From contig JAJFGM010000660.1 of NCBI GenBank assembly GCA_021776145.1, positions 1 to 14,425 of the forward strand: a stretch of 14,425 bases of DNA, read 5' to 3'. Shown here piece after piece: positions 1 to 7,223 of the stretch. Made by a program: the position numbers and the translations under genes. Positions within the stretch are counted from its first letter, which is position 1, and each line of letters starts with the position of its first letter. The stretch comes from Kiloniellaceae bacterium (GTDB lineage: Bacteria > Pseudomonadota > Alphaproteobacteria > Kiloniellales > Kiloniellaceae). Under the pieces are notes generated by a model that was not told the DNA's origin, did no database searches, and was given only the letters and a program-made list of their open reading frames with translations.

Positions 1-27
1 AAGAAGACGATCGACATTCTACGGTAA
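1..27 (+). CDS. flgC: C-terminal end of FlgC (flagellar proximal rod protein), partial
   Basis: Only the last eight codons and the TAA stop are in the window. Read from base 1 they give KKTIDILR. From memory this matches the C-terminus of alphaproteobacterial FlgC, which commonly ends in a (K/R)-TIDLLR-like string. FlgC is a proximal rod subunit of the flagellar basal body, exported through the flagellar type III apparatus. The next gene is fliE, which joins the rod to the MS ring, and flgB-flgC-fliE is a familiar order in this group. The call rests mainly on gene order plus this short tail. The upstream sequence would confirm it. Confidence 0.6.
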   Translation, partial: KKTIDILR

Positions 28-131
28 ACCCGGCTCGTTGAACCGGATCAATCGATCGTGGCCAGGACGGCCGCGTGGAAGCGTCAGGAGGACGACAGCC
101 CACATCGCGGACACGAGTCCAGGAAAAAAAC

Positions 132-443
132 ATGACCGTAAACATCTCCGGTGCCGTCCAGGCCTATGACAAGATCCTCCGGCAAAGCGGCACCGCCGGA
201 ATCGAACCGCGCGACAAACCCCAGTCCGGCGATTTCGCCGGCATGGTCCGCGAAGCGGCGCAGGGCGCTGTCGACACCCTCCACAAGGGCGAGACGCAAA
301 GCCTGCAGGCGGCCGCCGGCACGGCCGACCTCAACGATGTGGTGATGGCCGTTTCCAACGCCGAACTGACGCTGCAGACCGTGGTCACGGTGCGTGACAA
401 GGTGCTGCAGGCCTACAAGGACATTCTGCGCATGCCGATCTAG
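132..443 (+). CDS. fliE: FliE, flagellar hook-basal body junction protein
   Basis: FliE connects the MS ring to the proximal rod and is needed early for export of rod and hook subunits. The product is 103 residues, normal for the family. Its C-terminal third, about residues 75-103, carries the conserved helix with NAELTLQTVVTVRDKVLQAY and ends in DILRMPI, typical of FliE. I chose ATG 132 because AGGA at 121-124 lies seven bases upstream and the product then begins MTVNISGAVQAYDKIL. An in-frame ATG at 75 would add 19 polar residues unlike any FliE and has no good ribosome site. It is followed by fliQ after 40 bp and probably belongs to one flagellar operon running through flhB. Confidence 0.93.
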   Translation: MTVNISGAVQAYDKILRQSGTAGIEPRDKPQSGDFAGMVREAAQGAVDTLHKGETQSLQAAAGTADLNDVVMAVSNAELTLQTVVTVRDKVLQAYKDILRMPI

Positions 444-483
444 TGCTCGACGAATCGCCTAGATTGAAACTGAGGGCGCGCGG

Positions 484-750
484 ATGAACGACGTCGAAGC
501 TATCGAGTTGGGCCGCACGGCGGTCTTTACCATGTTGAAGGTCGCCGGACCGGTTATGACCATGGCTTTGGTCATTGGCCTGGCGATCGCGCTGTTTCAG
601 GCGCTGACCTCGATCCAGGAAATGACCCTGACCTTTGTCCCTAAGATCGTTGTCATCGTCCTCAGCGTCGTCGTCCTGCTGCCTTACATGCTGAGCACGC
701 TGTCGGGTTTCACCCTGCTGCTTTTCGACCGCATTATCGCGATGGGCTAG
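484..750 (+). CDS. fliQ: FliQ, flagellar type III export gate subunit
   Basis: FliQ is a small inner-membrane protein that forms the FliP-FliQ-FliR export gate for flagellar proteins. The product is 88 residues, the standard length. It has two hydrophobic helices at about residues 14-38 and 54-76, separated by the conserved turn SIQEMTLTFVPK at about 43-54, which is diagnostic. A GAGGG stretch at 472-476 lies about seven bases before the ATG. It sits 16 bp before fliR, as expected for an export-gate operon. fliP is not in this window and must be elsewhere on the chromosome. Confidence 0.96.
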   Translation: MNDVEAIELGRTAVFTMLKVAGPVMTMALVIGLAIALFQALTSIQEMTLTFVPKIVVIVLSVVVLLPYMLSTLSGFTLLLFDRIIAMG

Positions 751-766
751 GCGGCCGCCGCGTATC

Positions 767-1528
767 ATGCTGTCCGAGCTTCTCCCGGCAGAGATCTACG
801 GCGTGCTGTTCGTCTTCGTGCGCGTCGGCGCCGCCTTGATGTTCATGCCGGCCTTCAGCGAGCCTTTCGTGCTGCCGCGGGCGCGCCTCATACTGGCGCT
901 ATTCATCAGCCTGATCATCTATCCCGTTCTCAGCGACGTCATCCCGGCGCTGCCGTCCAATCCCTTTGCCCTGCTGCTGCTCGTCATAGGCGAGGCGGTG
1001 GTCGGGCTGTTTCTCGGCACCATGGCGCGCATCATGATGGGTGCCATGAGTACGGCCGGCATGATCCTCTCGACCATGACGGCGTTGGCCAATGCCTTGA
1101 CCAACGATCCCACGGCGGCGCAACAAGGTTCGATTGCCGGTTCGCTGCTCTCGACCCTGGCGTTGCTCATTATCGTTATCTTGAACCTGCACCATCTCTT
1201 GTTGATCGCGCTGATAGACAGCTACGCGCTCTTCGTTCCGGGGCAAGGCCTGCCGATGGGCGACTTTTCGGATATGTTCGCGCGCATCGTTGGCAAATCC
1301 TTTGCCCTGGGTTTTCAGATCGCCTCGCCTTTTGTCGGTCTGGGACTGATCTTTTTTCTATCGCTTGGCCTGATGACGCGTTTGATGCCGCAGATTCAGA
1401 TCTTTTTCGTCGCCATGCCGCTGCAGATCTTGCTGGGTATTACGGTGCTGTTCTTTGCCCTGCCGGTCGCCATTCGCTGGTTCATCGCCTCATTCGAAAA
1501 TACCATGGCTCCCTTCGTCGGCGGTTAG
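767..1528 (+). CDS. fliR: FliR, flagellar type III export gate subunit
   Basis: FliR is the polytopic inner-membrane component of the flagellar export gate. The product is 253 residues, close to the usual 255-265, and is almost entirely hydrophobic, with about six membrane-spanning stretches. Family features include the N-terminal region FVRVGAALMFMPAFSE and, near the C-terminus, the segment LMPQIQIFFVAMPLQILLG followed by a final hydrophobic helix. The ATG has no obvious Shine-Dalgarno sequence, but it lies only 16 bp after fliQ, so translation may depend on coupling to fliQ. flhB follows after 30 bp. The order fliQ-fliR-flhB is widely conserved. Confidence 0.95.
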   Translation: MLSELLPAEIYGVLFVFVRVGAALMFMPAFSEPFVLPRARLILALFISLIIYPVLSDVIPALPSNPFALLLLVIGEAVVGLFLGTMARIMMGAMSTAGMILSTMTALANALTNDPTAAQQGSIAGSLLSTLALLIIVILNLHHLLLIALIDSYALFVPGQGLPMGDFSDMFARIVGKSFALGFQIASPFVGLGLIFFLSLGLMTRLMPQIQIFFVAMPLQILLGITVLFFALPVAIRWFIASFENTMAPFVGG

Positions 1529-1558
1529 CCACGGAAAAGGAAATAGGAGAGCAAGGCC

Positions 1559-2626
1559 GTGTCGGAAGATGCCGACGATTCAGAAAAAACAGAAGAACCG
1601 ACCGGGCGAAAACTTGCCAAGGCTCGGGAGAAGGGAAACGTTCCGCGATCGCAGGAAGTTTCCCACTGGTTCATGATTCTCTCGTTGCTGTTGATCATCA
1701 GCTTTTTCGCGCAATCGATGTTGTCCGGTATCGGCGGTATCATCGTCCAGTTCCTGGCCCAGCCGCATACCATGTCGATCGACCACGGTCATCTCGGCGA
1801 CTCGATCCTGCAAACCGCGCGCGAACTGCTCAAGCCCTTGCTCATGCCGGCGACTATCATTATCGCCGCAGCCTTGACGGCGAGTATCATCCAGAACGGC
1901 ATCGTCATCTCCACCGACAAGATGAAGCCCAAACTCTCCAACATCGGCCTCAAGAAGGGCTTCAATAAGATGTTCTCCTGGACCTCGGTGATGGAATTGG
2001 CAAAGAGCCTGGTCAAGCTGGCCATCGTCACGACAGTGGTCGTGGTTATTGTCTGGCCCGAGCAGGAGGTCCTGATGAACATCCCGATGATGAGCATGAT
2101 CGCCTTTTTGCAACTCGTGCAAAGCGTCGCCGTCAAGGTGGTACTCGGAATCCTGGTGGTGCTGACAATTATCATGGTCGCCGATGTCGCCTACACGCGC
2201 TACGACCACAACAAACAACTGAAAATGACAAAGAGTGAGGTCAAGGACGAGGCCAAGCAGGCCGATGGCGATCCCATCGTCAAGGGACGCTTGCGGCAAA
2301 TCCGTATGGAACGCGCCAGACAGCGCATGATGGCTGCCGTCCCAGAGGCCGACGTCGTCATCACCAACCCGACCCATTTCGCCGTCGCCTTGCGCTACGA
2401 CCAGGTGAACATGGAAGCGCCGCGCCTGACCGCCAAGGGTATGGACGAAGTGGCCTTGCGCATTAGACAGGTCGCCAAGGAGCACGACGTGCCGGTGGTC
2501 GAAAATCCGCCCCTGGCGCGGGCCCTCTATAGCGGCGTCGAGCTTGACCAGGAAGTTCCGCCGGAGCATTACAAGCTGGTGGCCGAAGTGATCGGGTACG
2601 TCATGCGTCTCAAAGGAAAGCTGTGA
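1559..2626 (+). CDS. flhB: FlhB, flagellar export substrate-specificity switch protein
   Basis: FlhB is an inner-membrane export component whose cytoplasmic domain autocleaves to switch export from rod/hook to filament substrates. The 355-residue product has the FlhB plan. A polar N-terminus with KTEEPTGRKLAKAREKG is followed by four hydrophobic helices at about 35-55, 93-113, 150-166 and 190-210. A charged linker and the cytoplasmic domain come next. The autocleavage motif NPTH is at residues 270-273, almost the position known from Salmonella (Asn269). The start is GTG, supported by GGAG at 1546-1549 and by an N-terminus that matches the family. Its last four bases are shared with the start of the downstream kinase gene. 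Confidence 0.96.
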   Translation: MSEDADDSEKTEEPTGRKLAKAREKGNVPRSQEVSHWFMILSLLLIISFFAQSMLSGIGGIIVQFLAQPHTMSIDHGHLGDSILQTARELLKPLLMPATIIIAAALTASIIQNGIVISTDKMKPKLSNIGLKKGFNKMFSWTSVMELAKSLVKLAIVTTVVVVIVWPEQEVLMNIPMMSMIAFLQLVQSVAVKVVLGILVVLTIIMVADVAYTRYDHNKQLKMTKSEVKDEAKQADGDPIVKGRLRQIRMERARQRMMAAVPEADVVITNPTHFAVALRYDQVNMEAPRLTAKGMDEVALRIRQVAKEHDVPVVENPPLARALYSGVELDQEVPPEHYKLVAEVIGYVMRLKGKL

Positions 2627-5247
2627 AGGTCGAAATCTTCGAAGTTCTTTTCGGACAGGCGTCGTCGGCTCGCGCGGGGAACGACCCTGTCGGGTCAAGT
2701 CGGGTACCACAGGCAACGGCGCCAGGCGCCAGGCGGCGTGCGCTTGCGCCGGCACCAGGATGGGCTACCGGACTGGCTGCCTGTATGAGCTTCTGCTTGA
2801 CAGCTATTGCCATGGCTCCGGAGGCGCAAGCCGCAGACGGCATATCCGGTCTCGTCGGCGATTCGCTGCCGCTGCTCGCCGCCGCGCTGGCCGGTGCTGT
2901 TGTCGCGGGTGTGGTTCTTGTTCTTTGGTTCCGTCGCCGCGACGCCTTGTCCACGGCCGTTCTGGACGCCGTCCCGCGGCCGCGCCAACTGGTCGCGGCG
3001 AATGGCAAGGTGATCTACGCCAACGCCGCCGTGCGTAGCTTTTTCGGCGAGGCGAGGCGGCCGTTGCCCGACCTCCTCGCGGCGGAAAGCGACGGTGACG
3101 AAGAGGCGCTGGAGTCGATCAAGCGGATCCAAGCCAATGCCATGAACGGCATTCCCGGTCAGACCGAAGTGCAGGTGCGTCACGCGGTAAACACCACCAA
3201 CGGCACCGATAAGCTGGGCGGGCCGGAGTGGCGCTTCGTCGCCGCCTATCCGATCGACAGGCGCCCAGGCAGCGTCTATTGGGCAGTCGACGACATCACG
3301 CCGCGGCGCCAGATGGAGCAAGTCATTCGCGACGAACAGGCTGGCTTCGTCGACCTTTTGGAGCATGCCCCTATCGGCTTTTATTCGGTGGCCGAGGACG
3401 GTCGCTTTCTCTTCGCCAATCGCACGCTGCAGGAATGGCTCGGTGTCTCGCAGGAAGCGCTGGAAAGCGGCAAAGTGCGCCTGCACGACGTTCTTGCCGA
3501 AGCGTTACCAGAGGGCACACCGCCCTATGACCCCTTTGGCGCCGCTGGCGGAGAGATCGCAACCCATGGCGAGGTGATGCTGAATTGTGGCGACGGCGGT
3601 GTGTTCAAAGCCTCGATTAACCAGGACCTGGTCGTCGGCGAGAACGGCGACGGGCTGCGCAGCCGTTCTGTTGTCCGCGACCTGTCGCGCGAACGTGCCA
3701 TGGTCGAGGCGCTGGAGCGTTCGGAAGAGCGCTTTGGACGCTTCTTCCACGAAGCGCCCGTCGGTATCGCGCTGATCGACCCGAGTGGCCGGGTGACCGA
3801 ATGCAACGATGCCTTTCACCGCCTTCTCGGCGACGATGAGCGCAAGGTGCGCGGCGCCCCCTTGCTCGAGCGCATCGACTCCGAGAGCCAGGCCAAGGTG
3901 CTTCAGGCTCTGGAACAGCGTGACGGTCCGGTCGACTCCAGCGGCGCCCGTGCGCCACTGGAGGTGCGCCTCAGCGGCGATCCTCCGATCGATTGTTCGA
4001 TGTACGTCACCGGCGTTGCAGGTGCCGATGGTACGCCGAGCGGTATCGTCGCCCACTTTATCGACACCAGCGAGCAAAAAAGCCTGGAAGCGCAGTTCGC
4101 GCAGTCGCAGAAGATGCAGGCCGTGGGCCAACTTGCCGGCGGCATTGCCCACGATTTCAACAACCTTTTGACGGCGATGATCGGGTTTTCCGACCTCTTG
4201 CTGCTGCGTCACCGGCCTGGCGACCAGTCGTTCGCCGACATCATGCAAATCAAGCAGAACGCCAACCGGGCGGCCAATCTGGTGCGCCAGCTGCTCGCCT
4301 TTTCGCGTCAGCAGACGCTGCAATCCAAGCGCCTCAGTGTCACCGATATCCTGGCCGAGTTGTCGCACCTGCTGCGCCGGCTGATCGGCGAGACCATCGA
4401 ATTGAAGATGGTGCACGGCCGCGATCTTGGCCTGGTCAAGGCCGACCAAGGCCAGCTTGAGCAAGTCATCATCAACCTCGTGGTCAATGCCCGCGATGCC
4501 ATGGAGGACGGCGGCGAGCTGCGGATCCGTACCGAGAACGTCGCCATCGCCGAGGGCGATGCCGAAACCCGCGCCATCATGCCTGCCGGCCACTATATCC
4601 TGATCGAGTTGGTCGACAGTGGCTGCGGCATCGCCACCGAACACCTCGACCGCATCTTCGATCCCTTCTTTTCGACCAAGGAGGTGGGCGCCGGTACCGG
4701 ACTTGGCCTGTCGACGGTCTATGGCATCGTCAAGCAGAGTGGCGGTTACGTTTTCGTCGATTCGGCGCCTGGCAAGGGCACGACCTTCTCGATCTACTTG
4801 CCGCGCGTGTCCGAGGCCGAAGTCGCGGCCGCGGCCGAAGAGGCCGCCAGCGAGACCAATAAGAAGCGCGACCTCACCGGCGTCGGCACCTTGCTTCTGG
4901 TCGAGGACGAGGAGGGTGTGCGTGCCTTCAGTGCCCGCGCCCTACGCAACAAGGGCTACAGCGTGCTCGAGGCCAACTCGGGCGAGGCGGCATTGGAACT
5001 GTTGAAGACGCAAAAGGACACTATCGATCTTCTGGTCACCGATGTTGTCATGCCCAAAGTCGATGGTCCGACCCTGGTGCGCGAGGTGCGCGAGAAGCGG
5101 CCCGACCTCAAGGTTATCTTCATCTCAGGCTACACCGAAGATGCCTTTCGTAAGAAGCTCGATGAAGATTCAGACATCCACTTCCTACAAAAGCCATTCA
5201 GCCTCAATCAGTTGGCTGGCATGGTCAAGGAAGTGCTCGACGCCTAA
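2623..5247 (+). CDS. cckA: CckA-family hybrid histidine kinase with three PAS domains and a receiver domain
   Basis: CckA is the membrane hybrid kinase that feeds phosphate through ChpT to CtrA (and CpdR), controlling cell cycle or motility. The product is 874 residues, longer than Caulobacter CckA (about 690). Two hydrophobic segments lie at about 47-65 and 82-102. Three PAS-like regions follow at about 112-235, 240-360 and 370-485. The dimerisation domain has GGIAHDFNNLLTAM with His510. The ATPase domain has the N-box Asn622 and the G-box run GTGLGLSTVYGIVKQSGG, a CckA-like signature. The receiver has Glu761/Asp762, phosphoacceptor Asp807 and Lys857. The start is GTG overlapping the flhB stop (GTGA), with AGGAA at 2613-2617. 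The first 46 residues are Ala/Pro/Arg-rich and poorly conserved in character. The family call is strong. CtrA control is inferred from the family. Confidence 0.88.
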   Translation: MKVEIFEVLFGQASSARAGNDPVGSSRVPQATAPGARRRALAPAPGWATGLAACMSFCLTAIAMAPEAQAADGISGLVGDSLPLLAAALAGAVVAGVVLVLWFRRRDALSTAVLDAVPRPRQLVAANGKVIYANAAVRSFFGEARRPLPDLLAAESDGDEEALESIKRIQANAMNGIPGQTEVQVRHAVNTTNGTDKLGGPEWRFVAAYPIDRRPGSVYWAVDDITPRRQMEQVIRDEQAGFVDLLEHAPIGFYSVAEDGRFLFANRTLQEWLGVSQEALESGKVRLHDVLAEALPEGTPPYDPFGAAGGEIATHGEVMLNCGDGGVFKASINQDLVVGENGDGLRSRSVVRDLSRERAMVEALERSEERFGRFFHEAPVGIALIDPSGRVTECNDAFHRLLGDDERKVRGAPLLERIDSESQAKVLQALEQRDGPVDSSGARAPLEVRLSGDPPIDCSMYVTGVAGADGTPSGIVAHFIDTSEQKSLEAQFAQSQKMQAVGQLAGGIAHDFNNLLTAMIGFSDLLLLRHRPGDQSFADIMQIKQNANRAANLVRQLLAFSRQQTLQSKRLSVTDILAELSHLLRRLIGETIELKMVHGRDLGLVKADQGQLEQVIINLVVNARDAMEDGGELRIRTENVAIAEGDAETRAIMPAGHYILIELVDSGCGIATEHLDRIFDPFFSTKEVGAGTGLGLSTVYGIVKQSGGYVFVDSAPGKGTTFSIYLPRVSEAEVAAAAEEAASETNKKRDLTGVGTLLLVEDEEGVRAFSARALRNKGYSVLEANSGEAALELLKTQKDTIDLLVTDVVMPKVDGPTLVREVREKRPDLKVIFISGYTEDAFRKKLDEDSDIHFLQKPFSLNQLAGMVKEVLDA

Positions 5248-5300
5248 AGGCAGCATCGCGCATTCCATAAACCTATAATTTAAAAAGCGAATTTGGAAAT

Positions 5301-5315
5301 GTTCCAGTTTTGTTC
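5301..5315 (+). promoter_or_regulatory. LexA (SOS) operator upstream of recA
   Basis: The bases read GTTCCAGTTTTGTTC, an exact GTTC-N7-GTTC direct repeat. This is the established LexA binding sequence of Alphaproteobacteria. It lies 89 bp before the recA start and just upstream of the likely promoter, so recA should be repressed by LexA and induced by DNA damage. LexA itself is not encoded in the window. Confidence 0.85.
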
Positions 5316-5321
5316 AAGAAT

Positions 5322-5340
5322 GTTCTTGGCCAATAAGAAC
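5322..5340. promoter_or_regulatory. Inverted repeat GTTCTT-N7-AAGAAC in the recA promoter
   Basis: GTTCTT at 5322-5327 is mirrored by AAGAAC at 5335-5340 around a 7-base centre, GGCCAAT. The repeat begins six bases after the LexA box and overlaps the proposed -35 element. It may be a second or accessory operator, since its GTTC is a third half-site spaced close to one helical turn from the second. It could instead be a transcript hairpin or chance. Seen directly; the function is inferred. Confidence 0.45.
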
Positions 5341-5354
5341 AAATAGCGTACATT
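5326..5354 (+). promoter_or_regulatory. Candidate sigma-70-type recA promoter
   Basis: A -35-like TTGGCC at 5326-5331 and a -10-like TACATT at 5349-5354 are separated by 17 bp. Each matches the general consensus at four of six positions. Transcription would begin near 5360, about 40 bp before the recA start. The location next to the LexA box makes sense for repression. No experiment supports the exact start. Confidence 0.45.
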
Positions 5355-5403
5355 TCCCCGAGATTGCGGTCGTCCAGGCCCTGTGGGATAAGGAAACTCC
5401 AAT

Positions 5404-6489
5404 ATGGCACAGAACGTTTTGCGTGTGGTTGAAAGGGACAACGTGGATAAACAAAAGGCTCTAGATGCGGCCTTGGGGCAAATCGAGCGTGCCTTTGGCA
5501 AGGGCTCGATCATGCGTCTGGGCGAAGACCAGGTGGTCGAGGCCGAAGTCATTTCGACCGGCTCTCTAGGCCTCGATATCGGCTTGGGTATCGGCGGTTT
5601 TCCACGCGGTCGGGTGATCGAAATCTATGGCCCGGAAAGCTCCGGCAAAACGACCCTGGCGCTGCACGCCGTTGCCGAAGCACAGAAGACCGGCGGCACC
5701 TGTGCTTTCATCGATGCCGAACACGCCCTCGACCCGATCTATGCCAACAAGCTCGGGGTCAGCGTCGAAGAACTGTTGATATCGCAACCTGACTGCGGCG
5801 AGCAGGCCCTGGAAATCGCCGAGACCCTGGTGCGGTCCGGCGCCATCGACGTGCTGGTCATCGATTCCGTGGCGGCCCTGGTGCCGCGCGCCGAACTGGA
5901 AGGCGATATGGGTGATTCTCTGCCGGGGTTGCAGGCGCGGTTGATGAGCCAGGCGTTGCGCAAACTGACCTCGGCCATTTCCAAGTCGAAGACCCTGGTC
6001 GTCTTCATCAATCAGATCCGCATGAAAATCGGCGTCATGTTCGGCAATCCCGAAACCACGACCGGCGGCAATGCGTTGAAATTCTATTCTTCGGTTCGTC
6101 TCGATATCCGTCGCATCGGCGCGATCAAGGACCGCGACGTCGTGGTCGGTAACCAGACCAAGGTCAAAGTGGTGAAGAACAAGATGGCGCCGCCGTTCAG
6201 GGTGATCGAATTCGACATCATGTATGGCGAGGGTATTTCCAAGACCGGCGAGCTGCTTGACCTGGGCGTCCAGGCCAACATCGTCGACAAGGCCGGCGCC
6301 TGGTTTTCTTTTGAAGGCCAACGCATCGGCCAGGGGCGCGAGAACGCCAAGACCTTCCTGAAGGAAAATCCGGTTGTCGCGCGCGAAATCGAAAACCGGG
6401 TGCGGCAGAATGCCGGCTTGGTGTCCGCGGTTATGCTGGAAGGCGGCGAAAGCGAAGAGCCGCCGGGGCCGGTACAGGAACAGGCCTGA
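5404..6489 (+). CDS. recA: RecA recombinase
   Basis: RecA is the ATP-dependent strand-exchange protein of homologous recombination and the co-protease that triggers LexA self-cleavage. The product is 361 residues, near the usual 345-360. Visible motifs are the Walker A loop GPESSGKT at 76-83, the catalytic Glu106 in DAEHAL, the Walker B stretch VLVIDSVAAL with Asp154, loop L1 around 167-174 (GDSLPGLQ) and loop L2 around 215-227 (NPETTTGGNALKF). L1 with Leu-Pro is, from memory, usual in Alphaproteobacteria. The C-terminus is acidic. AGGA at 5391-5394 precedes the ATG by nine bases. It is transcribed from its own SOS-regulated promoter and followed by a GC-rich hairpin. recX is not adjacent. 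Confidence 0.99.
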   Translation: MAQNVLRVVERDNVDKQKALDAALGQIERAFGKGSIMRLGEDQVVEAEVISTGSLGLDIGLGIGGFPRGRVIEIYGPESSGKTTLALHAVAEAQKTGGTCAFIDAEHALDPIYANKLGVSVEELLISQPDCGEQALEIAETLVRSGAIDVLVIDSVAALVPRAELEGDMGDSLPGLQARLMSQALRKLTSAISKSKTLVVFINQIRMKIGVMFGNPETTTGGNALKFYSSVRLDIRRIGAIKDRDVVVGNQTKVKVVKNKMAPPFRVIEFDIMYGEGISKTGELLDLGVQANIVDKAGAWFSFEGQRIGQGRENAKTFLKENPVVAREIENRVRQNAGLVSAVMLEGGESEEPPGPVQEQA

Positions 6490-6497
6490 CTGTCGCC

Positions 6498-6518
6498 GCG
6501 GCCCAAATCCCGGGCCGC
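6498..6518 (+). terminator. GC-rich hairpin after recA
   Basis: GCGGCCC at 6498-6504 pairs perfectly with GGGCCGC at 6512-6518 around a seven-base loop, nine bases after the recA stop. There is no T-run immediately after it, only A-rich repeat units further on. It may be an imperfect terminator or an mRNA 3'-end stabiliser. Confidence 0.5.
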
Positions 6519-6522
6519 CAAT

Positions 6523-6563
6523 CCTGATGACAAAAAGGCCCTGATGACAAAAAGGCCCTGATG
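6523..6563. repeat. 17-bp tandem repeat, about 2.4 copies
   Basis: The unit CCTGATGACAAAAAGGC occurs exactly at 6523-6539 and 6540-6556, and a third partial copy (CCTGATG) follows at 6557-6563. It is noncoding, between the recA hairpin and the 3' end of the convergent ialB-like gene. It looks like a recent slippage or duplication. No function is evident. Confidence 0.9.
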
Positions 6564-6659
6564 TCAGAAGACCGGAACGACTGGCACGTTACAGCCTATT
6601 GTCGCGGCGCTCTTTTTGGCGCGGTTCTGCGGCCTTCGCGATCCTGGGTGGATCCTGCT

Positions 6660-7223
6660 CTATCGGACCTTGTTGTAGCCGGCCGTGAAGCCGCTCAATG
6701 AAAAAGGAATCTCGATGGTTTGGCCAAGGGTATCTTGGAAGCGGGCGGTTCCGGTGTTGCCTGCCTTGAAGAGGTCGAGAATGCCTTTGTCGAGAATCAG
6801 AGTCGCCTGGCAGCCATTTACCGGCGGCGGGCTGCATTGCCGGAAAGCAAGGTTGCCGACGGTCACGCCGTCAACCTTGACCTCGATGCCGGGCGGCAAG
6901 CGAATACCGAGCGGCAGGGTAATGATGGTTCCGGGCTGACGCTGCTGGCCAAAATGGCCGATGGCGACCTGCATCAAGGGACGCTGGGAGTTCTGATCGA
7001 TGAGGTCCTGCGACAGGATGCAGGACTCTTCCGTGGCACCGGGCAGTTGGCCGCAGCGCAACTGCCAGGCTCCGAAGGTCTCGCTGGAAATCGGCTGTTG
7101 CGCGGGTTGCTGTGTTTGGGTCTGGGCGGTCGCCGGGGACCCTGCGCCCATGGCGAATACAATGGCCATTGCGACGAGGCCCGCGACGCCGGCTTTCATT
7201 CGGATCGAGAATTTATGCTGCAT
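6660..7223 (-). CDS. Invasion-associated locus B (IalB)-family exported protein
   Basis: The 187-residue product has an N-terminal signal sequence: a basic start, a hydrophobic stretch at about 11-28 and a likely cleavage after ATA/Q near residue 34. It is therefore periplasmic or outer-membrane associated. After a Gln-rich linker it carries the family's opening motif FGAWQLRCG (about 50-58). Four cysteines at 57, 68, 130 and 138 probably form two disulfides. Proteins of this family were named for erythrocyte invasion by Bartonella, but most alphaproteobacterial members are in free-living species and their role is unclear. The start at 7223 was preferred over Met9 because the longer form gives a proper basic signal-peptide N-terminus. 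Its ribosome site is weak. It lies opposite to and between recA and alaS. Confidence 0.82.
   Translation of the reverse strand: MQHKFSIRMKAGVAGLVAMAIVFAMGAGSPATAQTQTQQPAQQPISSETFGAWQLRCGQLPGATEESCILSQDLIDQNSQRPLMQVAIGHFGQQRQPGTIITLPLGIRLPPGIEVKVDGVTVGNLAFRQCSPPPVNGCQATLILDKGILDLFKAGNTGTARFQDTLGQTIEIPFSLSGFTAGYNKVR

Noticed and set aside
75..131. Upstream start for fliE at 75
   Set aside because: It adds 19 polar residues with no counterpart in FliE and lacks a ribosome site, whereas ATG 132 has AGGA at a good distance.
1580..2755. Long antisense open frames opposite flhB (1580-2755), cckA (3505-4644) and icd (12065-13132), each over 350 codons
   Set aside because: They are mirror frames of well-identified genes in GC-rich DNA. 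Their products are Asp/His/Gln/Arg-rich with no recognisable domain, and no ribosome site or promoter supports them.
5274..5279. Perfect TATAAT downstream of cckA
   Set aside because: No -35-like hexamer lies 16-18 bp upstream (the bases there are CAGCAT), and the promoter-like pair next to the LexA box fits recA better.
5902..5950. RecA loop L1 reads GDSLPGLQ, without the His of E. coli GDSH
   Set aside because: From memory this Leu-Pro form is common in alphaproteobacterial RecA, so it is a lineage feature and not a defect.
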